DNA of 64,000 bases from Mactra quadrangularis (taxonomy: Eukaryota > Mollusca > Bivalvia > Venerida > Mactridae): contig CM046299.1 in NCBI GenBank assembly GCA_025267735.1, forward strand, positions 28,621,327 through 28,685,326, in the 5' to 3' direction. Below are positions 11,157 through 21,246 of the stretch, piece by piece. The position numbers and the translations under genes were made by a program. Position 1 is the first letter of the stretch. Each line of letters starts with the position of its first letter. The notes under the pieces are model-generated. The model searched no databases. It was not told where the DNA came from and worked only from the letters and a program-made list of their open reading frames with translations.

Positions 11157-14100
11157 CTAATAACCATAAGGGAATGAATTGTAGTTTTCAGAGATCACTC
11201 TTTTGTCAAACACAATTTTATAGTCTTTTGTTTCAGTCTTTGATATGATATGGCAAGTTTCCCTATTTCTAACGATTTTATTTTTGTCTACAACTTTAAT
11301 GCATTGCTTTTGCATTTGTCCCATTACCATATCTTTCAGCGTATCAAAATTAATATCCAAAGAGTTTTTAAAATTAAGCGTTATTCCCCGGACTTTACAA
11401 ATTGAAGATTGACCTTTATTGTTTGGCTTTTCTAAACAATATGCGTAGTTCTTAGGCCCTCCAGTGATGAATCTAGTTATTTGATTGTTTGGAACTTCAT
11501 CCGTTAAATCCCCCAGGAAGTCACCTAATGGAGGATCCCATTCACTGTCTGCAGAGGTGAACACAACAGAATCTGTATCACAGTACAAAACTCTTTCACC
11601 TAATGGCTGTAAATAACTGTACAATTTTAAACGGGCTTGAGCCGTTGTGTATGCAGCCACAACAACATTGGTTCTTCCTGAAGTTTCTATGAAATCAGTT
11701 TTATATGCCCAGTCTAACTGGACTGCTTCATCATTTATGAAACGTACGTTCTTGATTTCTTGTTGGTCAGATGTCATCATATCAATAAATTGAGCTGGAT
11801 CGTCAATAAAGGCTGATTGCGAAAGATTAGACCTTTGTCCAAATTTTCCCCAGAACGAGTTTAAAATTATTTTTGCTAGCAGTCTCAGGCCTGGATTTTC
11901 CTGAATTTTATCATAGTCTAACAAAATACCCTCTTTCTCATAATAGTCATGTATGTATTTTTGTTTGTCTGTTTCTGTTTTACACCAATCAGGCCAACCA
12001 CTGGCTTCCTGTTTGACTTTCAAAAAAGTATTAACATATTCTGTAAAAATCCCACTCGTTTTGGTGCGAGGGTCGTATTGAGCTATTTCATCGAAATGCC
12101 AAACTTCGTAAATGGTAATTAACTTGTAACCTTGTGATAAAGCCATCTTAACTTCATCAGTGACCCAAGTGCCTGTAATGGCTCTTTCATCGTCACCATG
12201 GTGACATTTTCCATTTTCATATGTTTCACTGCAGGTGCGACAGAGAGTAAACATAAGCTTACCATTGCACTTAGTTGGCAGGACGGGAATATACAGTTTT
12301 CTTGGAGGTAGAATTTTGCATTTAATTAACCCTTCATAATTGCTTATATTCTCAAAATTTTCTGTGATTATATTTGGATGGCCTAAGGGTATTTTCCCTG
12401 TTTTATTGATGAATGGATACAGAGATGTGACATCAAAGTACTTAATCTGAGTATCAGCCGTGGACTCTGCATACATTTTAAATGCTTCAGTACGTCCGCC
12501 ATGGAAGGCATCTCTCGGTTCTAAGGGCGACACTATTTCCAAAGATTCGATGTACTTTTTCATGATAGGATTAGATTCTAATTTCTGTTTGAAATCACAT
12601 TCCCATATACATTCATAAATATACCCTTCAGATTCAAGATACTTTTGCTTATTAAGAGTGTTTGCGTACAATTCAGACATGGATAATCCATTAACCCGAT
12701 TAATTGTGTTTTGAGAAAAACATTTCGGACAGCCATGCCAGAAATCGCCATGGAATTCTAGAGCAACTTTATGACCTTCTGCTGTTTCATAGTACCCATC
12801 AACTTTATAGGGTCCTATTTGTTTCTCCCCCTTATTTCGACCATGTTGGATATATATCTGCCTTTCAAATGCAATGTAGGATAACCACTGATAAGCCATG
12901 ATTGACTGCTTTGCCTCAGGGCGGTAACCATGAGATGGAATGATACCAATAGTTTCGTGATCCAAGAAAATACTCCTAAAAACAAGATTACATGCTGATG
13001 CTATTGTAATGCATTTCTCAAATGGGTCTATTCCATCATTGTCCGATGTTTGAGTGAGTTCTTTGAACAGTGTTCTAAATTTTAGACAACATCTTCTAAG
13101 AATATCAACATCAGATTTGCAGTAACGTAAAAGTTCTGCCTGCAGTGAGAAGTGTGTGTGCCAATTTATATCATACCATTTTAAAAATGCTTGGCGTGAT
13201 CCTGGCTTCATACTGTCTGGGTTATAATGCTTAATGTCGGGTAGATGATCAAGTTCTACTGATTGATTCTCTGTCGTATTAAATAGATGCGGAAAGTACC
13301 CTTTTGCCAGTTCTGTTTCTCCAAAAGCTTTAGGCATGTCTGCAAGGGCCATTGGAATGAAATTCAGAGAGTCAATGAATCTTATTTGAAAGATAGGTAC
13401 TACAATGGACATATATTTTGATCCTGTTGTGATCACCTCGGGCAGAATGGCGTTGTCATACAAAAATTTCATGATGGGATAACTATCATACCCTTTGAAA
13501 TTATGGCAAAGAACTGTGGCACCCTTATTTTCAATAGTGAATAACCACTTACAGAATGACTCAATAGTATTTGAACCTGAAAACACCCATTCATTGGGAC
13601 CACATTGTGAACACTTTGAAGATGAAGTAACGTCAAGATGCATGCAAGCGCTACAAACCCTGTGTGCTACACATAAATTTGCCCTATGTTCCATAGATCC
13701 ACACCAGGACTTTTTGCAATGAACACATGTATTGTTAACACCGGGAAGGTAACCAGCAGCGCATTCAAGACGTTTATCTTGTGTGCATTCGAGATCAAAG
13801 AATATGTATTTTGTCTGTTTTTCTCTCTTTGTATCATTTTCTGCTAGATCTTCAACCGGTTGCATGTAGCATAAGTGATTCTCACTCACAAAGTCTTTGC
13901 ATGTGTCGCAATACTTTTCACCACAAATATGGTCATGTTTATGTTTTGAACAGTTAATAAGTTGGCTGCAATGTTTACATCTGTAATACAATTCGCAAGT
14001 TGATTTTCCCTTTTTCGTCTTCTTATTGTGCAGATCAAAACAAGTTCGATTTACAAATTTACAGTTGCAGGTTTTACAGAATTGCCAGTCTTCAGACACA

Positions 14101-15320
14101 TCTTCGTGAAGCTTACGGCAGTAATGACATGGGTTATTACATTTATGACGTTCTTGGTGATCGTATCCTTTCTTACACTTTTGACAAAAAAAATTCCTGT
14201 TCAAAAATCCTGTCATTGAAGTTATAACGTCATAATGATCATCATGATTGTAAAGGTATATAGGCACACCTCCCTCTGGTCCTTGATAAATGATAGCGTT
14301 AAAGTGTGCTTTAGATACTACGTGGATCTGATAGTTTAGCAGGGACGCCTGGAATTTCTTCACCTCTTCAATCCCACATTTATCAAGTGGCACGTCAGCC
14401 TTTTGGTGAAGTTCTTTAGCCAGGTCTCCTTGTAACTGACGGCCTTGGCGAATAATGTTCCACTGTGGGTGATTTTCCACACGAGCTATTGCTGTAACTA
14501 TTGCTCTACCACAACAAAGTTCATCCTTATTCTTTACTTGTATTACACTTTTCTTGTTCTGTAACATCTGAGTAATGTCAACTGTTGGTTTCATTCTGTA
14601 TCCTGACCCTTTAACGTTTGAAACATGAACCAGTTCTATACCAAATGTCTCGTTAACAACAAACTGTTCGTATGATTGAAGTACTCGTTCAATCTCTGAT
14701 AAAAGTCTATCTACAGTAAGAGCTGATCTTGGCATAAATCTCAGCACAATTGGATAGTCCAGTTCGGGGTTATCCATGGACACCCTCACTAAATCATTGT
14801 CTGGAATATGTTCTGTAATTTTTGTAAGTATAGACTGAAATATTACTTTCAGTGTTTTTAAAATATTTGGTAAATCTCTTACTTCCAAGTCCTTGATTTT
14901 AATGTTATAGTAAGATGCCGTGGTGTTGAACTTTTCAATTCGCCTTTCGTTTATTTTCTCCATTTTATAGTAGTCCGCGGTATTATCCTCTGGTGTTAAC
15001 TTTTGTCGTTTTCCCGAACTATTATGTTCGTTTTCACCATGAGTTCTTTTCATTCCACCGCCAGATTGATTTTCATGTTGTGAAAAATGTTCATCAAGCG
15101 CATCTTTCCTTGTAAACACTTTAAGACATTCTGGACAGTGGTGAGAAGTTGCATCCGCATGTTTCTTCATGTGACGATCTAAGTTCTGTTTTCTATTAAA
15201 AGTTTTCTTACAGCTTGGGCATGTAAAGTTTTGCCAGTGGTTTTCTGTCCGCCTATGTTGGAGCAATTGACTGAGTTTGGTGAAAGTAACATCGCATTGC
15301 TCGCAAGTGTACGAAGCCAT
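11157..15320 (-). CDS. Polinton protein-primed family B DNA polymerase
   Basis: A 1387-residue intronless frame starting at the ATG at 15320. Residues 6-82 hold three C2H2 zinc fingers, and a Cys/His-rich cluster spans about 379-485. The 3'-5' exonuclease motifs are FFDLEC (about 507-512), NFKGYD (607-612) and YCKSDVDIL (733-741). EFHGDFWHGCP at about 855 resembles an endonuclease-like insertion common in Polinton polymerases. Polymerase motif A is DVTSLYP (963-969), motif B is KIILNSFWGKFG (about 1150) and motif C is YCDTDSVVF (about 1246). The catalytic Asp residues of motifs A and C are present. The role is replication of the element, probably protein-primed from the terminal repeats; the priming residue cannot be identified. 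There are no frame breaks. It is transcribed divergently from the ATPase gene. Confidence 0.93.
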   Translation of the reverse strand: MASYTCEQCDVTFTKLSQLLQHRRTENHWQNFTCPSCKKTFNRKQNLDRHMKKHADATSHHCPECLKVFTRKDALDEHFSQHENQSGGGMKRTHGENEHNSSGKRQKLTPEDNTADYYKMEKINERRIEKFNTTASYYNIKIKDLEVRDLPNILKTLKVIFQSILTKITEHIPDNDLVRVSMDNPELDYPIVLRFMPRSALTVDRLLSEIERVLQSYEQFVVNETFGIELVHVSNVKGSGYRMKPTVDITQMLQNKKSVIQVKNKDELCCGRAIVTAIARVENHPQWNIIRQGRQLQGDLAKELHQKADVPLDKCGIEEVKKFQASLLNYQIHVVSKAHFNAIIYQGPEGGVPIYLYNHDDHYDVITSMTGFLNRNFFCQKCKKGYDHQERHKCNNPCHYCRKLHEDVSEDWQFCKTCNCKFVNRTCFDLHNKKTKKGKSTCELYYRCKHCSQLINCSKHKHDHICGEKYCDTCKDFVSENHLCYMQPVEDLAENDTKREKQTKYIFFDLECTQDKRLECAAGYLPGVNNTCVHCKKSWCGSMEHRANLCVAHRVCSACMHLDVTSSSKCSQCGPNEWVFSGSNTIESFCKWLFTIENKGATVLCHNFKGYDSYPIMKFLYDNAILPEVITTGSKYMSIVVPIFQIRFIDSLNFIPMALADMPKAFGETELAKGYFPHLFNTTENQSVELDHLPDIKHYNPDSMKPGSRQAFLKWYDINWHTHFSLQAELLRYCKSDVDILRRCCLKFRTLFKELTQTSDNDGIDPFEKCITIASACNLVFRSIFLDHETIGIIPSHGYRPEAKQSIMAYQWLSYIAFERQIYIQHGRNKGEKQIGPYKVDGYYETAEGHKVALEFHGDFWHGCPKCFSQNTINRVNGLSMSELYANTLNKQKYLESEGYIYECIWECDFKQKLESNPIMKKYIESLEIVSPLEPRDAFHGGRTEAFKMYAESTADTQIKYFDVTSLYPFINKTGKIPLGHPNIITENFENISNYEGLIKCKILPPRKLYIPVLPTKCNGKLMFTLCRTCSETYENGKCHHGDDERAITGTWVTDEVKMALSQGYKLITIYEVWHFDEIAQYDPRTKTSGIFTEYVNTFLKVKQEASGWPDWCKTETDKQKYIHDYYEKEGILLDYDKIQENPGLRLLAKIILNSFWGKFGQRSNLSQSAFIDDPAQFIDMMTSDQQEIKNVRFINDEAVQLDWAYKTDFIETSGRTNVVVAAYTTAQARLKLYSYLQPLGERVLYCDTDSVVFTSADSEWDPPLGDFLGDLTDEVPNNQITRFITGGPKNYAYCLEKPNNKGQSSICKVRGITLNFKNSLDINFDTLKDMVMGQMQKQCIKVVDKNKIVRNRETCHIISKTETKDYKIVFDKRVISENYNSFPYGY

Positions 15321-15788
15321 CTTGACAGTCTGAAATGTAGAATAAAATTGAATAAAATTGAATTAGTCTCGAGTTTCTATATTCATGACAAATAAATAAT
15401 ACAATTATTATACACTAATATGTGCGATATTTTGTATCTAAATGATTAATTTAAAAGTCAGAAATATTTAATATAAACAGGTACTTAAAAAAACGCCAGG
15501 CGAGACTACAAAAAAGCAAGGCGAGACAACAAAAAGTCAGGCGAGATTACAAAAGGCCATGCGAGATTTAGATCATACCTTATTTTTAAAATTATTGATC
15601 CTTACAAATGCTGTTTACTCATCGAGATTCAACTAGGAAATAAAATAAAATTTTATTTAAATGAATTCTTATAGGAAATGTCGCGCATGCGCAGTCCACT
15701 TAAGAAATTTGATAAGTCAATTTAATAGAATTAAACAGTAGATTTTACAAAATTATGTCATTTGTGTTTGAACCGCCGGAGAGTCAAC
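15321..15788. promoter_or_regulatory. Divergent promoter region of the Polinton
   Basis: The 468 bp between the polymerase start on the minus strand and the ATPase start on the plus strand. It contains four phased direct repeats at 15497-15575 and AT-rich flanks. A control region shared by both genes is the simplest reading; no start sites can be assigned. Confidence 0.6.
15497..15575. repeat. Four 20-21-bp direct repeats in the divergent promoter
   Basis: Units begin at 15497, 15517, 15538 and 15558 and share the core GCGAGA followed by ACAAAA. The first three read like CAGGCGAGACTACAAAAA; the fourth (CATGCGAGATTT) is diverged. The spacing of 20, 21 and 20 bp is about two helical turns, which suits binding of several protein copies on one DNA face. 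Confidence 0.85.
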
Positions 15789-17668
15789 ATGTATTCTACA
15801 AAGTGCCCAGCTTGTTACAAGGAATTCAGTAGAAAGGATAACATGATAAGGCATTTAAAATATTGTGGAATTAATCATGCGTATCCTCCTCAAGGAATGC
15901 ATATGGGAGTGGGAGTTCCTCCTCCTCCTCCTCCTCCTCAAGGAATGCATATGGGAGTTTCTCCTACTCCTCCTCCTCCTCAAGGAATGCATATGAGAGA
16001 GGGAGTTTCTCCTCCTCCTCCTCCTCCTCCTCCACAACCACAAGGACAAGGAGCACCACCACCACAAGAAACAAACATGGTGTATCACCACCCATTCACT
16101 ATGATGGTTTCTGGTCCCACAGGTAAGTTTGTACTTTTATTTTAGCATAAATTTTGCCTTTTGCTTTTTGTTTATACATTAAGATTGTCAGTATTTTTTT
16201 AGTATTTATTTTGTTGTTTTTTTTGTGCTATTTAAGTACACATTTAGTACAATTTATTATAAATTTAGAACATTTTAGTACATTTTTACCCGAAATAGTT
16301 CAAGTTTTGTTATTTTTTATCTCATTTTATCTAACACTACTAAAATAATTTCTCTTTTTTTCTTCAGCTTGTGGAAAAACTACTTTTGTGAAAGATGTAT
16401 TGCAGAATCATAGTTCAAAGATACAGCCTAGTATTCACAGAATCGTGTGGCTATACAAACGATGGCAACCATTATACACTAATATTGAAAGAACCGTGAA
16501 TCCTCGAGTAGAATTTATACAGGGTATTCCCACCGATTTGGATGAAGATGATTTCTTTGATGTTAGAATGAATAATTTACTGATTTTGGATGACTTATTC
16601 TCTGAATCTAGCAAAGATAAACGCATTACAGATTTGTTCACAGAGGGTTCCCACCACAGATCGTTATCTGTGATATCTATCAACCAAAACTTGTTTGGTA
16701 CCAAGGACCCTACACAGAGAAGAAATTGTCATTATATGGTGTTGTTTAATAATCCAGTAGATAAACAATCGATCATGACACTGGCTAGGCAAATGTATCC
16801 TGGACAATGTGATATACTTTTAAAACAATTTTCAAAAGCTACAAAATACCCATATGGACATTTATTGATGGATTTAAAACCATTTACACCAGAGAGTCAG
16901 AGGTTAAGATGTAGTAGTCAAAATCATTCAGAATATACGGGTCACGTGACTCCTACAGAACCTATAAAAACAGATGTTTTGCCTGTAGTGTCTCATTCTG
17001 CAGTTAGAACTCAAACGGATAACATCGTGGAGCCAGCACCAGATAAAATAGAAGGAAGTTCAGAAAATAATCCAGAAATTATTTCTGAGGACATCATGGA
17101 AAATAAAGGACAAGCTTGTGACGATTGTGGTCAGTTATTTGACACTGTTCACGACGTACAAAGACATGTAAAAAATGGCTGGTGCCCAGAACATAGAGAG
17201 CAAAAGAAACGGAAACATGAAGATATAGGTGATAGCGATCAAGAAGAAGAGTCTATAGAAGATAACGAGGCTTATGTAAATATATGGAAAAGAGCCAGAG
17301 ATTCAAACAATGAAAAATATAACAAAATATACAACAAATTAATTGATGACGGAGAGGAAAGTGATGAAGCACAAGAAATGGCGGAAGAACGATTACAACC
17401 TTACAACGAAAATGTGTTCATAAAAAACTGTTCAATGTTAATTGACGACTTTATTTTGCCACTTAGCCATAGCAAACTTCATCAGAAAATCATGAAACAA
17501 ATAGACAAGCTCTTGTCAAAAGGACATAGTACTACCTCGGCCGTGAAAAAAGTATTGAAAAAACATAAGAACTCGTTTCAAGACTTATTCGATATAGTTT
17601 ACACTGATGAAGAGAACAGTGATGAAGAAGACGAAGATGAATACGTCAGTGAGGACGAAACCACATAA
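15789..17668 (+). CDS. Polinton P-loop ATPase (packaging type) with zinc fingers
   Basis: Two exons, 15789-16122 and 16368-17668, encode 544 residues. The ATG at 15789 is preferred because the frame upstream has no ATG. Residues about 6-27 are a C2H2-like finger (CPACYKEFSRKDNMIRHLKYC), followed by a Pro/Met-rich repeat region with PPPPP and QGMHM units. The Walker A loop is split by the intron: exon 1 ends in SGPT and exon 2 opens with CGKTTF. Walker B is NLLILDDL, and a downstream SVISINQNLF segment follows as in FtsK/A32-like packaging ATPases. A second Cys/His finger (CDDCGQLF) and a strongly acidic tail follow. In Polintons this enzyme pumps DNA into capsids. With no capsid gene here, its role is open. 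Confidence 0.82.
16123..16367 (+). other. Intron inside the ATPase Walker A codons
   Basis: A 245-nt T-rich intron with a GTAAGT donor and a TCTTCAG acceptor. Removing it restores frame across the nucleotide-binding loop, so unspliced RNA cannot give an active ATPase. Confidence 0.85.
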
Positions 17669-17722
17669 ATAGGTTGGTATCTTTTTTCTATTCATTTCTG
17701 CTTAGGACACTAACGAGTAAAC

Positions 17723-18909
17723 ATGGCACCGTGGGAGGATTATTTAAAATCAATTTATTTTGATCCAAAACACCCAGCTGCATTTGCTGGTCCACAAAAA
17801 TTATACAAAGTGGTTAAACATGAAGGGAAATTCAAAATCGGTATGCATAGAATACGCCAGTTCTTGCATAATCAGGAATCATACAGTTTACATAAACCAG
17901 TCAGGCGACGGTTTCAGCGAAACCATGTTGTAAGCGCGGGAAAAGACGATTTATGGATGGCCGATTTAATTGACATGGTCAAGTATGCTGATTGGAACAA
18001 TGGATTTAAATATATTTTGTTGGTCATAGATACATTCTCCAAATATGTGTGGTTACAATCACTTAAATACAAAACAGGTGAAGAGGTTGCTACAGCATTC
18101 CAGAAGATATTCAACAGTACCCAACGATCACCGGTTAAACTCATCACCGATAAAGGTATCTATTTATGTTATTTAAAATTATTTATTATTTCATGTTTAA
18201 TAAAGTACAGCTACTACACAAGTATTTTATTATTTCAGGTCAAGAGTTTAAAGCGAAGAAAGTACAAGCTCTCATGAAGAAAGAAAACATTCATTATTTT
18301 CCGACTCAAAATGAAACGAAAGCATCCACGTCAGAGAGAGCGATTTTAACCATCAAAACACGCATCATGCGTTATTTAACCTACGTAGACTCGGCGACCT
18401 ATCTATCTGTATTACAAGATATTGCCGATAGCTACAACCGTACTTATCATAGAACAATAGGAATGAGACCCATTGATGTTAAAGATACCAATCAGGAGGA
18501 AGTGAGATTATCTACATATTTTTCTCAAAACCCAAAGAACAGGCCAACGGATAATAAACTCAAACCCTTTAAGTTTAAAATTGGCGCGTATGTTCGCATT
18601 AGTCATCTGAAAACAGTGTTCACCCGCGCGTACGATCAAACGTACTCCGGAGAAGTGTTTAAAATTCATAAACGCTACCATAGGGGCACGTTACCTATCT
18701 ACAGACTCAGAGATTTACAAGATGAAGATATTAAAGGAACGTTTTATCAAAGTGAACTGCAGAAAATAGACTATGATCCTAACCAGGAGTTTAAAATTGA
18801 CAAAGTGTTAAAAATCCGTGGTAAAGGGCGTAATAAGCAATATTTTGTAAAATGGAAACATTATCCAAAAAAATTCAACAGCTGGGTTAACGCAAGCGAT
18901 TTAAACTGA
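17723..18909 (+). CDS. Polinton retroviral-type integrase with chromodomain
   Basis: Two exons, 17723-18155 and 18239-18909, encode 367 residues. The RNase H-fold core shows the DDE residues: Asp81 in WMADLIDM, Asp143 in ITDKG at the end of exon 1, and Glu177 in STSERAI in exon 2. The last ~40 residues (FKIDKVLKIRGKGRN, then YFVKWKHYP and SWVNASDL) form a chromodomain, which may bias insertion toward marked chromatin. A typical HHCC N-terminal zinc domain is not evident; that region is basic (KPVRRRFQRN). The 83-nt intron has GT-AG ends. It follows the ATPase gene by 54 bp on the same strand. The 6-bp duplication around the element fits this enzyme type. Confidence 0.9.
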
Positions 18910-19526
18910 TACATTTGTAAATATGTTATGTTCACTATGTTTATGTGTTGTATTTGTAAACTATTGTAAATAAAATTGTACATATTGTACTACGGCGTTT
19001 GTTCTTCTTTAAACCTACTCTGAAGAGCGAATGTAAAATGTACATAACCTGTACTAACGGCGAAGTTTAAACTTTACTTGTTGGACACAGAAGGTTAACA
19101 CTTGCTTTATTTGCCTGTACTATTATTCATATATCGATGTTAACTCTCCAAAGGCTACACGATAACTGATTAAATTTCCCAATATTTTATAAACCTGCTG
19201 ATTTCTGATTGGTCGATTGACAATTTGGTCTCAAAATGAAAGAAAAACTTACCAATAAAACTGGAGATTTTTCTGGTTGTAAAATGAAGCGTTTATGCAG
19301 TGGTTAATTCTGATACTGTATGTTTAAATACGATGTGTACCGCTCCGTGTCTGTATCAGGAATGAGATGAACAAATGGGCAACACGAATAATTTACTAAC
19401 CTGCACACATCTTCAAAATTATCGGAGCGTCTGCTAAACAACCGCGGGTAAGCCACCAAGGTGGCGGCGTCCATAGAGCGGAAGGTTGGCGGGATATCGG
19501 AAAATTCAAATGTAGCGGGGAAAATA
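18910..19526. other. Polinton right subterminal noncoding region
   Basis: Contains AATAAA at about 18969 just after the integrase stop, a likely poly(A) signal. A third TAGCAGACG-type word (inverse, near 19429) matches those in the terminal repeats. No coding frame is seen. Confidence 0.5.
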
Positions 19527-19701
19527 TCGTCTGCTAGAGAGGTTTAAAATTATATAGCTTAAATCGATTATTGAAAAAAAAGACGGACAATTTAATCTGT
19601 CGTCTGCTAGATAAACCAAAATGGCGGCGCGTTGTGGTTACGCTCGGGTGATCTCATTTTTTTACTCAAAAAAGTGTTCTATCCTTCGGCCCCTGACTAC
19701 T
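19527..19701. repeat. Right terminal inverted repeat of the Polinton
   Basis: Inverse copy of 10559-10733 with one mismatch. It ends ...CCCTGACTACT immediately before the duplicated TAAATC. Confidence 0.95.
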
Positions 19702-19707
19702 TAAATC
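19702..19707. other. Right target-site duplication TAAATC
   Basis: Exact copy of 10553-10558. Confidence 0.93.
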
Positions 19708-20015
19708 GTTCGCTAAATATACGTGTAATCAGAAAAATCGAAATCGAATGACCCATATAGTATCTAACTCTTACTAAAGTAACTATCGTCAGCAAATGAC
19801 CAACTGAGGAGGCCGCCATGATTACGGCTTGCCTGACCCGATAACGATAGTGGTAAGGGGCAGGTAATCCAGACTAGGTGAATAGTAACAGGACTCTCAT
19901 CTCAGAGAACCCTTTGGTAAAATCCCAATACGCTAACAACTGCATTACCGATGCATGTAACATGCACGCATGATATATTATATCTAAGAAGAAAGGGCAT
20001 CACTTATATACTTAC

Positions 20016-20347
20016 GTTTCCACTGTATTCATTCCACATGATTTGAGTTTATTTAACTGATCCTTCCAATAATCTGGTGGTGTTCTAAAATAATGTAATG
20101 CTCCGCTCACTATTCTTAGAGATGTTCCATTAAGGTAAAACAATCCATTCCGAAATGTAAGCGCTCCTTGACTTTTATAGGCTTCAGTATGACTTGGTTT
20201 ACCAGAGGAGATGGCTGTTACTTCACCTTCCGTATTGTCCAGAGACGATATATAAATAGGTAACGATATAGACGCAACTAATAAAACTATCACAATTACT
20301 AAGGCTACAATTCCAGTCTTGGACTTAAACATTCCATTTTCTGCCAT
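20016..20347 (-). CDS. Alternative first exon of the GH35 gene, with signal anchor
   Basis: The ATG at 20347 opens 110 codons and ends at a GT donor in the same phase as the 9074-9264 exon, so it can splice to the exon at 8154-8086. Residues about 13-33 are a hydrophobic run (IVALVIVIVLLVASISLPIYI) after a short basic segment. This fits a type II signal anchor or an uncleaved signal sequence. The C-terminal half encodes the same GH35 start as the downstream first exon: LRIVSGALHYFR, YWKDQL and CGMNTVET against [16 protein letters not shown] and CGLNTVET. It would give a membrane-anchored or secreted isoform. A second, 3'-truncated paralogue is the other explanation. The Polinton at 10559-19701 lies between the two first exons. 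Confidence 0.75.
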
Positions 20348-20863
20348 CTTTTTGCATTAAACTTAAATTGCCTGCATTAAGGTAAAATGTCAATTAAGCA
20401 ATCACAGTCTACAGACTACAGTGTCCCAAAAATTAACTAGATTGAATTAATTAAATGTTTTAAACTTTTGAAACTAATTGCCAGATAAATAAAATTCTTT
20501 GGTAACCGTTGAGTCAATCAAAATCTGATATCTGGGTAACGCATGTTTTGTGAATAGTTATCTTGCTGCTGATAATTAGTCAATGTTTTATCATTTTGTG
20601 ACCTAGCGTGTTTTCAGTCAACTTCTCCAAGTGCGAAATAGCTGATATTCATTCTGTATAGTATAACTGATGTACAGTAACATATATTAAGCAGCCAATG
20701 AAGGGAAGTGACAAGATTGTCTGCTTACAGCAGGTGACCGCTTAAACCAGATTTAGATAAAAGTGCTTCGATTAGTCCATTAATAGTTAATTATTAATGT
20801 AGCTTCTTATAAAATAATCTTCAAAAAGGACACACGTGACAATGTCAGTTGTATAATTGAAGT

Positions 20864-21246
20864 CCAATCTCCGTAAACAGATATCCTGTAGCGCATTGTC
20901 GTACAGAATCTCTACTGTCTCCGTGAAAGGTCACGTCGAGATGAACTTAGTGTCGACCAATCAATGCGTAGCTTTCATCTAGACGAAACACTATTAATAA
21001 CATTTGATTTCGTAATTTCTATTTTTATTTCAAGGTTTGCAAGCTAATTAAACAGCGGTATTATTCACAGTCTGCGATTGGACGGCTCATTTCAAATTGC
21101 GTGACGTAGACGATGTAAACAAGTTACATATCATAACAATTTCGTCATGAATATTATGATGAAAAAGGTCATTTCTTTTGAAAAAGGCCAGATCTAAATT
21201 AGCGAGTAGGCGAGCGGAAAATTTAGATCGGGTTTTAATCAGATTG
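20864..21246 (-). mobile_element. Family A non-autonomous transposon, copy 1
   Basis: Same sequence as 34996-35345, 43390-43785 and 60054-60453, here inverted relative to the first two. Ends are CAATCT and AGATTG. Flanks show only an imperfect 9-10-bp duplication (aattgaagtc and aattaaagcc). Confidence 0.8.

Larger units (their letters stand above)
10559..19701. mobile_element. Compact Polinton/Maverick element (adintovirus-like)
   Basis: A 9143-bp element bounded by 175-bp terminal inverted repeats and a perfect 6-bp duplication. It carries DNA polymerase B on the minus strand, and a packaging-type ATPase and a chromodomain integrase on the plus strand. The polymerase and ATPase diverge from a shared 468-bp promoter region. 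Polintons usually span 15-20 kb and carry major and minor capsid genes and an adenovirus-type cysteine protease. None of these is visible in any frame here. The polymerase frame is open end to end, and the other two genes are open apart from one GT-AG intron each. With almost identical ends this points to a recent insertion. It sits between the two alternative first exons of the GH35 gene. Confidence 0.93.

Noticed and set aside
15762..15788. Upstream start for the ATPase
   Set aside because: The frame there opens with TTG, not ATG; the first ATG in frame is 15789.
15855..16091. Antisense Arg/His-rich frame
   Set aside because: Shadow of the proline-rich repeat region of the ATPase gene.
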